Shown here: positions 41,337 to 52,006 of the stretch, piece by piece
Layout: the number at the start of each line of letters is the position of its first letter
How positions within the stretch are numbered: position 1 is the stretch's first letter
Assembly: GCA_949825045.1 (NCBI GenBank)
Contig: OX463836.1
Coordinates: forward strand, 16,530,329 to 16,594,328
Direction of reading: 5' to 3'
Origin: Argyresthia goedartella
Lineage: Eukaryota; Arthropoda; Insecta; Lepidoptera; Argyresthiidae
Length of the DNA: 64,000 bases
Notes under the pieces: generated by a model
What the model saw: the letters and a program-made list of their open reading frames with translations, nothing else
The model's database searches: none
Told to the model about the DNA's origin: nothing
Position numbers and translations under genes: made by a program

Positions 41337-42786
41337 CAGGACTAGGACCTTGTAGGACCTGGACAATGCCTACAAGTTGGCCCAACTATTGATGGCTCTG
41401 CGGGGTGAACCGAAGGAGTTGGTCGGTCACCTAACGGTCACGGCGGGCAATTATGAGATAGCCAGGTCCATATTGTTTGACCGCTACCAACACAAACGGC
41501 GGTTGGTTGATGCGCAGCTGGGGAAGCTGTTTAGCATCCCAAGAGTAACCCGGGATGTTGACATCCGAGTACAGGTGCTCAACCCTGTGCTGGTGGCCAC
41601 TAAGGCCCTTCAGAACCTTGGTCTTCCGGTAGACCAATGGTCATATATTGTTCTATATATGGTTTTGTCACGGTTGCCTGCAGCTGTTCAAAGTCGGTTT
41701 GAACAGCTGCATGGGGGCAGTAGCACGGAACTGCCTACGCTCGTCCAATTGACGGATTTTTGGAGGGTGAATGCAGGCGATGTGACACACTGGATACGGA
41801 GGCCAGTGTGCAGCGCCAACCCGCGCGGATGCGGGAGGGTCAACGCCCCCCGCCCCCACAGGGGGGTGGGCGGGGGGCGTTGACCCTCCCGGCGCAAACA
41901 ATTTGGCGTTTTGAATGCCGCGCCGTCGGGTGACGGCTGTGTGCACTGCGACAGCGCCGGTCATGAAGTGACCAGTTGCGCCAACTTTAAGGCGCTCGGG
42001 GTAGCTGCCCGCAGGAAGTTAGTCTTCCGCCACCGATTGTGTTTCGGTTGTTTGGGGCCGCACCCGCTGAGCGAGTGCTCGCGCGCGTTCCCCTGTGAGT
42101 GCTGTGGTGGCAAGCACCACATCGTGTTGTGCCTGAATCGGTCAGGCCCTTCGGACGGTCACCAGGGCCGGACTCAGGTTGGTCGGCCACAGGGCCCAAC
42201 CAGGGCCGGACCCAGTCCCCCTCCGGGCAACGGGAGTCACCAACGGGGTGACTGGGGTACCCGCGGACGGGACCCCCCCCGAGGGGAAAGGGGCAGCGCG
42301 GGGGGTAACATGCGGGATAGCAGGGGTTCGGTCGCCGCTGTCCACGGTCAGCGAGGACTTCGGGCCGCTGGCTCACTGCGTGTTACGGGCGGGTGTCAGA
42401 TGGCACCTATGAGTAGCGCGAAGGCTGGGAGTCCACCACCTTCTGCGCCACCCTGCCCGTCGCTCTGGGAGGCGAACAGGGAGGCGAACAGTCGGATGTC
42501 GCCCCTATTCCTAGAGCCCCCCAGGTTGGATCCGCTCTCCCCCATTCATCCACGGTGCGCACCGGGCACACCGTACACCGTCCGGTATGATCGGATACCA
42601 GGACAGCGAGGGGCCTATTATACGGGTTGGGACCCCTTGATGCACATACGGTCCGATATGCCGGTTGCATATCAGCAGCCGAGTTACTCCAAGGCCGACG
42701 GAGGTCTGAGCGGGTTCGGATCCCGCGGAGGTTCCCGCTAGGGACACGCCGCCCACTTACAGGGTGCCGCCACTCCACAGACGGTC
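41337..42786 (+). pseudogene. BEL/Pao gag (capsid and zinc-knuckle region), truncated
   Basis: Single frame, 5'-truncated. Seen: NAYKLAQLLMALRGEPKELV, ILFDRYQHKRRLVDAQL and LPTLVQLTDFW, the DUF1759-like part of Pao gag. After the GC hairpin come CVHCDSAGHEVTSCANFKAL and CFGCLGPHPLSECSRAFPC with CCGGKHHIVLC, the knuckles. In-frame stops at 41881 (inside the hairpin) and 42739; the same frame then opens into pol. Upstream of 41337 no gag or LTR is visible. Confidence 0.75.
41833..41890. repeat. perfect 23-bp GC-rich hairpin inside gag
   Basis: Arms 41833-41855 (GGGAGGGTCAACGCCCCCCG plus CCC) and 41868-41890 are exact inverted copies with a 12-base loop. The second arm introduces the stop that ends the gag frame. 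It looks like a foldback duplication of local coding sequence. Confidence 0.9.
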
Positions 42787-45565
42787 ATGCTCCCCACCGC
42801 CTCTGTGATAGCGTGGAGTTCGGACGGCAAATCTTGTGTGGCACGAGCACTATTGGACTCGGGGGCCCAGGGGTGCTTAGTCTCGTGCAACCTTGTAAGA
42901 CGGTTGGGCATTTCGGTAAGGGAGTATCCACATTCCATTCGGGGAATTGAGAACACGGAAGTCGGTTCCGTTAAGGGAGTATGTCGGATTACTCTCACGT
43001 CACGGGTGGATTCATCGGTGAATCTGACGGTCACGGCATTAGTCATGCCTAATGTTATGGACTCACACCCTCACGTACGGTTGTCGCCCTCGGTGCGACA
43101 GTTGGTCGCTGGGTTGTCACTGGCTGACCCGGAGTTCGATATTCCGGACCCAGTAGACATGTTATTGGGTGTCGATGCCTTGGGATACCTGTTAGTGCCA
43201 GGTGTCCACGTGTTGCAGGCGACTGGTCTGGTTTCGGTCAACACCAGACTGGGCCATGCGGTAATAGGTCCGGTCATGCCGGCTGCCCCACGCCTAGCGA
43301 CTCGTAGTCCCTTATTCGGTTCTGTACTCTCGGAGGTGATACAGAAGTTTTGGGAGGTGGAGGAACCACCTACGGTCCGCCGGTTGGACCCGGTTGAAGA
43401 AGAGTGTGAACAGTTTTATCGGAACAATACTGGTCGCCTTCGGTCAGGTCGATTTCTCACACGTCTACCATTCCGGAGTGATCGCCCACCGCTGGGCAGT
43501 TCACACCATGCAGCCGAGACGCGGCTTCTGTCGATGGAACGACGCATGAAGCGCGACGGGATTTTCCGGCAGAAGTACGTCGACTTCTCGGGGGAGGTTG
43601 ATGTGCGGTTGGTCATGGCCAAGAGCAAGGTTGCGCCGTTGCGCACTCGCCTGACCATTCCCAAATTAGAGCTTTCGGGAGCGGCTCTCCTGACTCGTCT
43701 GCTCAACCACACGATGACGGTTCTTCGTGGGTCAATAGCGTTAGAAGATACGGTCTACGCTTGGACGGACAGCCAGATCGTGTTATGCTGGCTGAAGGCT
43801 TCAGTTCACAAGCTGGAGATTTTTGTGGCGAATCGGGTTTCGCAGATTTTGAATTCGGAGGTTCCCTTAATCTGGAGACATGTTCCAGGGGAAATGAACC
43901 CAGCAGACTGTGCGTCTCGTGGGTGTCACGCTCCGGAGTTGGTTGGACATCCCTTGTGGTGGGGTCCAAAATGGTTGACTCAAGCCGAATCGGATTGGCC
44001 AATGAGTCCACGCGTTACCTCGGCGAACGGCGCCTTGACAGTCGGTGTCTGTACGACGCAACCAGAGCCGGAAGAGGAGTTCAGCCTGCTGGAACGGTAC
44101 AGCTCGCTCGACAAGCTGGTCAATGTGACCGCCTGGATCTTCCGATTTGCGCGGAATTGTCGCAATTCTGAGGCGCAACGGGTGCGGACACAGGTCCTGA
44201 CACCACGGGAACGGAACCATGCGTTGTTCGCATTGGTACGGAACGTGCAGACGGTGCACTTTAAGTCCGAACTGGACATTCTGAGACGCGGACGCGTCCA
44301 ACTGAAGGGAGCTGTGGCTCGGCTCAACCCATTTATTGACCCTCAAGGATTGCTGAGGGTAGGAGGTCGGCTGCGGAATGCCAACCTGCCTTATGCTGTT
44401 CGCCACCCGTTGTTACTCCCTAGGAAAGGGAAGTTGGTCGAACTGTTGATACAGGATCGACACATTCGGAATGGGCATATCGGATGCCACGCCTTGATGG
44501 CGTTTCTCCAGCGCGAGTTCTGGATTCTATCGGGAAGACGCTTAGTGCGTAGCGTCGTATTTCGGTGCCTGCCTTGTTATCGGGCTAAGGCGGCTACGAT
44601 GCAGCCCCAGATGGGCGATTTGCCCTCGGATAGGGTTAACGAAATCCGGCTCTTTGCAGGTGTCGGAACGGATTTCGCGGGACCATTCATGGTCAAGTTT
44701 TCACAGCTACGGAACGCCAGATTAGTGAAGACATACCTGTGCGTCTTCGTGTGCTTGGCCACGAAGGCAGTCCACTTGGAGGTGGTCAGTGACCTCACTA
44801 CGGAGGCATTTATCGCATGTCTGGATCGGTTCGTCTCACGAAGGGGCCTCCCGACATTAATCCGTTCGGACAACGGCACAAATTTTGTCTGAGCCAGGCG
44901 ATATCTGCAGGAAGACACTCAATTCCTGAACGGTAACCAGGACGCCATCGGTACGGCTTGCTCCCGACGAGGGATTGAATGGGTTTTCAGTCCGCCGGGA
45001 TGTCCTCATTGGGGAGGAATTTTTGAGGCTGCGGTTAAATCGGCTAAGTCGCACCTGACGAGGATCATCGGTGAGACCTCTCTACGCTTTGAAGAGCTTG
45101 CGACGCTGTTCTGTAAAATTGAGATGACACTGAACTCGCGTCCGTTGTGCCCGCTCAGTTCGGATAGAAATGATTTGGAAGCGTTGACGCCGGGTCACTT
45201 CCTGATAGGTCAGCCCCATAACGCCCTGCCAGAATACCCATTCGGTGATGTTAAGTTAAGTCGGTTAACTAGGTGGCAGATGTTGCAGCAGATGGCTCAA
45301 GATTTTTGGAAACGGTGGTCCCTTAGTACTTGCACATCTTGCAGCAGCGCCTTAAGTGGACTGACCGGACGAGCCCCCCTCAAGTCGGTGATTTGGTGCT
45401 GATTAAGGATGCGAACCTGCCATCATTGAGATGGAGACGAGGAAGGATCGTCAAATTGTACACGGGTCGGGATGGCACGCCTCGATCACCAGAAGTCAAG
45501 GTGGGGCTCGGTCCTCAAGAGAGCGGTCGCAACACTTTCTCGCCTTCCTATTGATTAGGGACAGG
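42787..45565 (+). pseudogene. BEL/Pao pol: protease, RNase H, integrase; reverse transcriptase missing
   Basis: Frame continues gag. Aspartic protease RALLDSGAQGCLVS; linker QKFWEVEEPPTVRRLD and TRLPFRSDRPPLG up to about codon 267 (43588). There the text jumps directly to the RNase H region VRLVMAKSKVAPLRT, LTIPKLELSGAALL and VYAWTDSQIVLCWL. The whole RT (YVDD region) is absent without loss of frame. Integrase: GHIGCHALM, CLPCYRAKA, GTDFAGPF, ATKAVHLEVV, LIRSDNGTNFV then TGA (44890), then GIEWVFSPPGCPHWGGIFEA and MTLNSRPLCP in the same frame. One-base shifts near 45325 and about 45500 separate the tail (GDLVLIKDANLPSLRW, LPID). Three nonsense codons in about 4 kb of one frame. Confidence 0.88.
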
Positions 45566-46138
45566 TTCGGGCCTGTCCGGGCGGGTGACTGTTTAATATT
45601 TATGCTTCGGAACGCACCTCTTTTTGTTGCGCGACTCGGACCGCAAGTGATCGGAAACTGAACTAGCAGCTGTCACTTGTATAGAAACGAGATGACGAGT
45701 TAGAGGTTACTTTTTTTGACATGAGAAAAATGTCGGCACATGGCTTTCGGGCCTTGGCTGTATTTTAATTGTAATAATTGTCTAACACAGGTGTCGGGCC
45801 TGGTCGGAATGTTAATTATAATAAGCACGTACCAAATCGTCGGGAAAAAAGTAGATTCACGTCAGCGGAGTGAGTGCTTTATGTTGTGAAGCTTGAAGTG
45901 GTTTGGTCCCCAATTCGTCGCGTTCGGCAGCGACGGCGACAGCATCGGGCTACGACGAGAGTAAGATTCGACTCCTCTCCCCCCACCCCTTGTGCTCCTT
46001 ATCCCGTATTCCTGCCTCGAATTGAGCTTTCGAATTCCGGTCCACGGCGTCAAAGGTCAGTACCACTTGTGATACTCCTGGTGAAAACCAACCCTATCAA
46101 GATTCCACGCCCGTTCGGTTGAGGCGTGGAATTTAACA
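45566..46138 (+). repeat. possible BEL 3' LTR and flank
   Basis: Starts after a GGGCGGGTGAC polypurine-like stretch with TGTTTAATATTTATGC at about 45591. No matching 5' LTR exists upstream, so the copy is 5'-truncated and the LTR cannot be proved here. Confidence 0.3.
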
Positions 46139-46274
46139 CTATCTCTCTCATACAAAAAGGCGGATGAGAGAGCGCTATATCAACCGTCTCAACCTAGTTT
46201 TGTATTTAAATGAATGGGAGAGTAGTATTGCTATTAGATCTGTCCCGCGAATAGAATATAGCTCGACTGCATTT
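46139..46274 (+). repeat. direct repeat, copy 1 (copy 2 at 63876)
   Basis: CTATCTCTCTCATAC, AAAAAGGCGGATGAG, GCGCTATATCAACCGTCTCA and CCCGCGAATAGAATATAGCT in order; almost identical to 63876-63998 in the same orientation. Confidence 0.85.
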
Positions 46275-46489
46275 AATCTTACGTCAAGGATCTTTTAACA
46301 AATAACTCACCAAGTTAAAAACTTAACAAAACCTACTTCAAGTTCAAGCCCTATTTCATCCTCCCCATTCTAGATGCGAATGAAGTCTGTATATATAAAT
46401 CCTCATCAAAACTTTTGCTGCACGGAACTACAATACCAAAACATCATCTGTGTATATATTTTTTGTATTTTTTTATTTTTCAAAAAGCG

Positions 46490-46854
46490 ATGAATCAATT
46501 TCATCATTCAATCAAGAGAGGAAAACATGTGCTGTTTGTAAGAACAAAACGGACAAAATGTGCCAAATGTAAAGTAAACCTCCATGATAAATGTTTCTCA
46601 ATGTATCACGATTAAAATTAGTAATAAAATTTCATTTTTTTCCACTTTTGGCCGTATTTCAGTTCATAATTGTTTTCTTACAAAATCAACTTAATAGGTC
46701 AGTGTATATGCCCAAAGGGACGTTAGCGACCCACTGAAAAAAAAAACTTCCAGACCTGAAAACTGTCACTATACTTGATGTAAGTGGTCAATAGATACTA
46801 ACATATCCAAAAATTATTAAAATCGGACACCAAAAATTTTCTGGGCATATATGG
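46490..46854 (+). mobile_element. piggyBac-type remnant: cysteine-rich end plus right terminus
   Basis: CAVCKNKT in one frame and KCAKCKVNLHDKCFSMYHD in another give the piggyBac cysteine-rich carboxyl domain with a frameshift, ending at 46615. The 3' end CTGGGCATATATGGG is followed by TTAA (46855-46858), as for piggyBac. The left end and the rest of the gene are not found; the direct repeat at 46139 lies where they would be. Confidence 0.6.
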
Positions 46855-46863
46855 GTTAAGAGA

Positions 46864-47105
46864 ATGGCGTTTCAATTGGCTATTCGAAACAACATTCTCG
46901 CTGGCCAAAAAAAGGCGGCACCAAAGTGGCTTAAGTTGTTTCTAAAACGACACCCAAACCTTTCATTTAGGAAACCTCAAGCTTTATCTAAAAGCCGAGC
47001 ACAAGGGTTTACAAGAGAAAATGTTAAGTTATTTTTTAACATTTTGAAACCAGAGCTTCAAAAAGTTAATTTTGACCCATCAAAAGTATTTAACGTAGAC
47101 GAGAC
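46864..47105 (+). pseudogene. pogo/Tigger transposase, piece 1
   Basis: CENPB-type helix-turn-helix segment and start of the catalytic domain: MAFQLAIRNNILAG, APKWLKLFLKRHPNLSFRKP, FTRENVKLFFNILKP, VFNVDET (first catalytic Asp). The text stops at DET where the hAT target duplication GACGAGAC begins. A piggyBac end abuts its upstream side. Confidence 0.8.
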
Positions 47106-50100
47106 CAGTGTGACCAGATTCAGTATTTTAATACTTTTTCAGTATATTTCATCGATTTTTCCGAACATCAGTATATTTTCAGGTATATTGCTGGGAGTCA
47201 GTATTTTTGGGTATATTATGGTTGACGTTATGGCAACACCGTAGTGAGTGATCGTCCTTGGGACAATGTTTGCGGAATTCCCCGGAACGCGAACATTGGC
47301 TGGGGGCTTTCCCGGATTTAGTTTATACATGTTATCTATGAGCAAAGATGAGTAAGTTACAGATATGACAAGAAAGACGGCCGTCGCCGGCGTTGTAGTA
47401 TTGTAATACTACCTATACAATTATCAATCAATACGTAGTATAAATCAGAGTTGCACAATGTATGTTCGCCTAAAACTTTACAACTGCTGGACCGATTTTA
47501 ATGCGGTTTGCAACATTAGATATAGTGTAATTTCCAGATTTCATACATTCAAATCCGTTTGTTTCATGAATATCAGTCTACCCGGACGAATTCGGGACGG
47601 ACCGCTAGTTTATCTATAATTTTCAAAACAACGTCTAGTTTTTAAGTTTTCAGTTGCATGAATAGGTAGTAGTTAGACATAAAAGATACTTAATTACTAG
47701 TATTAAATCGTCTAATACGGTTCAAGTGAAATGATTGTCTCTTCTGCACTCGACTTAATCTTTGAGGACTTTCTTTCGATAATTCGGGAATTTCCCCAAA
47801 ATAGGAGATGTTTTTGTCATCATATAAATAGATTGCGATTTTCGTTATTTTTATTTACTTAGTTGCATCCATCCGGACAGCATGTCTAGTTTTCAGCAAA
47901 GTTATTTAGCTAAGTGGGAACAAATTCCGGAATTTTCTTCGTGGCTTTCACGTTATAAAGATGATGAGTTCACCGCATTTTGTAAAGCATGCAATGCGAA
48001 ACTGCAAAGTAGATTAGCATCTATAAAACAGCATGCAAATACTGAAAAGCATAAATCGAACTTGATAAAATATAAAGGACAGTCAAAGGTAAGCATAACT
48101 CGCTTTACTTACCTAGTTCAAGGAGTTTTGATATATTTTAATTCAAAGTTAATCATCCTGGTTTTGTTTCCAAAATAACCAAGTATTTTTTCATTTAATT
48201 TTCAGGTTGATACATTTTTCAAAAAGGCCCCACTGAAAGACGAAGTCAAGAAAGCTGAGCTGCGTTTATGCAGTTTTCTGTCGGAACACAATATCCCATT
48301 TAGAGCTATGGACCATCTTAGTGAAGTTCTAGTGAAGTGTTTTACCGATTCCGATATTGCGAAAGAATTTTCCTGCAAGAGAACCAAAGCAGCTGCTATA
48401 ACTTATAATGTTTTAGGACCCGAATTCGAAAAAGATATGATTGAGGACATACTTCGTACTGCATCTCCTTCAGGTAAACCAGTATATTCAATTATAATCG
48501 ATGAGAGTACAGATGTTGCGACAGTCAAAGTATTGGCGATAGTAATTAAATACTTCTCTGAAACTAAATGTACTGTACAAACCAAATTCCTTGATTTAGT
48601 TGATTTAAGTGGTGAGACCGCAGGTCATTTATTTAATTCGTTGTCATCAAAATTATCCGAATTAGGTTTAGAAATAAAAGACGTAATAGGATTCGCTGCT
48701 GATACTACGAATGTGATGTTTGGTCAACACTCTGGCATTGTTGCAAAAATTAAAGAAGTAAACCCAAAGTGCTTTTTCATAAAATGTGTTTGTCACTCTG
48801 CAGCATTAAGTGTTAGCCACGCCTGTAAAATACTGCCTAGAAATTTAGAACAAATAGTAAAAGAAGTATATGGATATTTTTCTCAAAGCAGCAAGCGTCA
48901 AAGAGAATTTGCTGAGTTCCAAAATTTCACAGACACTGAAAATCACAGAATCTTGCGTCATTACGACATAAGGTGGCTTTCACTTCATGCCTGTATTAGT
49001 AGAATAATTGAGCAGTGGAGGGCATTGCAATTGTTCTTTCAAGACCAATACTTGAGTGATCGCAATATGTCATCAGAATTTTTATATAATTCTTTTACCA
49101 CTGATATAAACAAATTGTACTTTCACTTTTTGGACTACATTTTGCCGATTGTAAACAAATTTAACGTAATTTTTCAAGGCGACTATCCGTGCATTGATAG
49201 ACTGTATGATGATGCATCTAGTATGTACTTGTCGATTTTGGGTTGCTTCATGAAAACTAATTACATCAAACATACAGAAAATGTATTTACCTTAGACCCA
49301 AAGTCACATGTAAATTATTTGCCATTGAAAGATATGTACTTAGGTATTCAAGTGGGCCAAGAATTAATCAAACACAGGGGAAATGTAAACATGAAAGAAC
49401 AGATTGCTGAGTTTTTCAGAAGGTGCCAATCATTTTTAATTGAGCTAAGCACGCAATTGAAATCACGTTTGCCTTTTGAAAATCCAGTTTTTAAAGAACT
49501 AAAATTTCTTGACCCACACACTGCCGTGCATAAAGAATTTCGCAGTTTACGAAATGTAATAGAAACTTTCCCATGCGAAGTACAGCCAGAACAAATGCAG
49601 TTAATCGACGAAGAATATAGAACCCTAAAGTTTGATCGCGAAGTAAGTGATTTGTTACAATCTTCGAGCACTGGCTCACCCATCTCATGTGAACAATTTT
49701 GGGTGGAAGTTGGGAAAATTTCTAACAGTGATGGCATGTTAAAATACAAAAATATAACTAGTTTTAGTAAATCTCTGCTATGTATACCGGTATCGAATGC
49801 TGCATGCGAGCGCATATTTTCACAGATAAATTTAATAAAAACGGACCAAAGAAATAGATTTGTAAACAAAAATGTGTCAGCAATTTTAAAAACAAAGCAA
49901 GGTGTTAAGGATGAAGGAGGTTGTGTAAAATTTAATCCTTCGAAAAAGATGTTAAAATATAACTCTAACATTTATTGTGAAAATGAATAAATAAAACCTG
50001 TTAAGAAAATCAGTATTTTTATTGGTATATCTGTCCTATGTAAATCGGTATATTTCAGTATTTTTTTGAGGTGCCTCGGTATTTTCGTAAAATTTAATCT

Positions 50101-50110
50101 GGTCACACTG
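47106..50110 (+). mobile_element. hAT element, 3.0 kb, TSD GACGAGAC
   Basis: Terminal repeats CAGTGTGACCAGATT and AATCTGGTCACACTG are perfect inverted 15-mers. The 8-bp duplication GACGAGAC lies at 47098-47105 and 50111-50118. Motifs TCAGTATTTT and GGTATATTTC-type repeats are subterminal on both sides. Contains one intact two-exon transposase. A noncoding insertion-like segment (about 47400-47615, ending GGACCGCTAGT) lies in its 5' part. Confidence 0.95.
47882..49990 (+). CDS. hAT transposase, apparently intact (two exons)
   Basis: 663 residues from exons 47882-48088 and 48206-49990 (AAAG|GTAAGC ... TTTTCAG|GTT, phase 0). Exon 1: BED/TTF-like zinc finger FCKACNAKLQSRLASIKQHA and NTEKHK. Exon 2: SIIIDESTDVATVKVLAIVI (first Asp of RNase H-like core), VIGFAADTTNVMFG (second Asp region), CFFIKCVCHSAALSVSHAC, HYDIRWLSLHACI, and carboxyl hAT dimerisation segment SLLCIPVSNAACERIFSQIN and LIKTDQRNRF. 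No stops or frame breaks. With intact ends and TSD this is a young copy. Confidence 0.92.
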
Positions 50111-50466
50111 GACGAGACTGGCATCACGACCGTGCAACATAAGATGGACAAGATTCTGACTGTGAAAGGTAAAAAAGAGGTGCACAAGCTGTCTTCTGCA
50201 GAGTGAGGATCTTTAGTTACTGTGGTAACGTGCATGTCGGTAGTGGGACAATTCGTCCCTCCGTTAATGGTGTTCCCGATGAAAAACAAAAAAGATGAGC
50301 TTTTGGACGGGACCCCCCCTGGAACCATTGGTGCCTTCCATCCATCTGGGTGGATCCAGAGCGAAATATTTACTCAGTGGCTAAAAAATTTCATTGATCA
50401 TGTAAAACCATCAAAAACAGATCCTGTGGTTTTAGTTCTTGATGGTCATTACAGCCACGCTCGCAA
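50111..50466 (+). pseudogene. pogo/Tigger transposase, piece 2
   Basis: DETGITTVQHKMDKILTVKG, then TGA at about 50204 (an arginine codon in the family pattern, inferred), TVVTCMSVVGQFVPPLMVFP, WIQSEIFTQWLKNFIDH and VLVLDGHYSHARN (second catalytic Asp). Cut at RN by the Academ-type insertion. Confidence 0.85.
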
Positions 50467-50477
50467 TAGTTAGGGAG

Positions 50478-51100
50478 CCGAATAGGGGAATTTTCGGTAA
50501 TACTCGAGCGTGGCAGTTTAAGATATGAGAGATACCTTAGACCTAATAGAACAACCTTGTAAAGTATTTAGCTCTATATGTAGTGACGCGCGCCTAGGAT
50601 AGTCGATCAGATTAGTAAAAAAACGATAGTCTCAGATAATCAAAACTCGAGCGCGTCAGATTAAGATATTGGGGGTTGATTTTAGTGTTTTAAGACTAAA
50701 TTTAACTAATCTGACGATAAGTCCTTGACGCCGCTTTTTTTTTGTAAAATGTATCGTTTGCGACTTATATGCCGCAACCTATGTGCCCTCAGTATGACGC
50801 CGATTGAAGAGAGAGAAAAGACCCGACGGTATATTTCTCGAATGTGCTGGAAACTTTCTCCCCTGTAGCCCCGCCCCGCACTCGCTGTATCTGTGCATTC
50901 CTCAGTCAGCAGTCCTCGGCCATTCCTCAGTCAGCCGTCATCCGGCACACGTGTACTTATACTGTAATTTAATAATGTAGATAATAAAGTTAATGTATTT
51001 AAATTGCTTTTTTTGACACACATACACTTGCGTATTTCGAGCTCACAGTTTATTCATTATGTTCTTGTAGTTTATCGACTTTTGTGATAAGATTTTCGTG
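50478..51100. other. noncoding 5' part of the Academ-type element
   Basis: No gene. Two CTCGAGCG(TGG/CGTC) motifs at about 50501 and 50647, and a CATTCCTCAGTCAGC direct repeat at 50895 and 50922. TCAGT initiator-like motifs occur there, so it may contain the promoter. Confidence 0.35.
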
Positions 51101-51154
51101 ATGAGTGATAATCAAAGGAAGTGTGTGTTTTGTTCGGAACTATTGACTGCTAAA
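51101..51154 (+). pseudogene. Academ-type transposase, first coding piece
   Basis: MSDNQRKCVFCSELLTAK: amino end with a CxxC pair, cut directly by the ISL2EU insertion. The frame resumes at 55853 (FATFTTETLKKCKTVFEYRQ). Confidence 0.65.
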
Positions 51155-51378
51155 GGGTCTGGCAGGCTAAGGAAGGAGCAGTGGCCACTGTGACATTTTC
51201 TGTTTTTTTTTTACACGTTTGTTCGTTACCATTTAACTAGGCTGCGCTCCAATTTACAGCCGGCTACCATGAATACTTTCCGAGATTTTGACAAAAAAAT
51301 CAAATCTGCAGAGGTTATTTCAAAGTCTAATTTCTCCTGAGCTATTGTAGCCAGAATATTGAAACCAACTAGTATCTA

Positions 51379-51663
51379 TGGTGTCGTTACGCTTTGCTCA
51401 ACTGCACCGCATTTTTGACGCATACAAATTTGTTGAACACATTGTGTTTGCTAACAAAATTGAATTAGCCACGTGAACTAACAGTCTTTTTAAAGATAGT
51501 AGTCACAGTTGGCTCTCTGAGTGGAAATGCCACCCAGGTTTGTAAATCATGTCAACCCTTCATGGGCTGACAGCACTTTCGTTAAGAGATATAAAATGTT
51601 AAAAGGTCTGATTCAAAATAAAAAATTAAGACCAGAGAAAAAGGCATTATTGTACTATGGCAC
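51379..51663 (+). other. extra segment within the left ISL2EU arm
   Basis: Absent from the right arm. Bounded by CTATG on both sides. It includes a protein-like frame, MPPRFVNHVNPSWADSTF then VKRYKMLKGLIQNKKLRP. Origin unknown. Confidence 0.4.
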
Positions 51664-52006
51664 TATGTACATTGAGTTAAATCATACTGTAATGTATTAG
51701 TTAAATAGAGTTGGTTGAAAAATTCCAGAAAAAAATAACACATTTATTTTTTGACATTTATTTTTGACAGGTTCCTTGAAAGGCACACCCATGAAAATTA
51801 TAATTCAAAACAAACAAACAAATATCTTTCAACACACCAAAAATTGTTTCATTCGGTTGGGTGCATCTACGCTAAAAATCGATCATTGTTCATATTGTAA
51901 CATAAACATTTATTATAATATCCATGCGATGCTCATATACGTTCTTTTTCTAACTGTTGCTGATATCAAAATAGGTTTGTTTACTTACTATCAAGGAGAA
52001 CAACAA

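Noticed and set aside
42142..42778. Overlapping long frames on the minus strand of the BEL gag region
   Set aside because: Shadows of GC-rich coding on the plus strand; no domain pattern.
43416..44406. Minus-strand frames of 98-179 codons opposite BEL pol
   Set aside because: The plus strand encodes RNase H and integrase here; minus frames show no family signal.
45566..46138. Firm 3' LTR of the BEL element
   Set aside because: No second copy in the window to compare with, so kept only as a low-confidence note.
49348..49971. 207-codon minus-strand frame
   Set aside because: Antisense to the intact hAT transposase; no recognisable motif.
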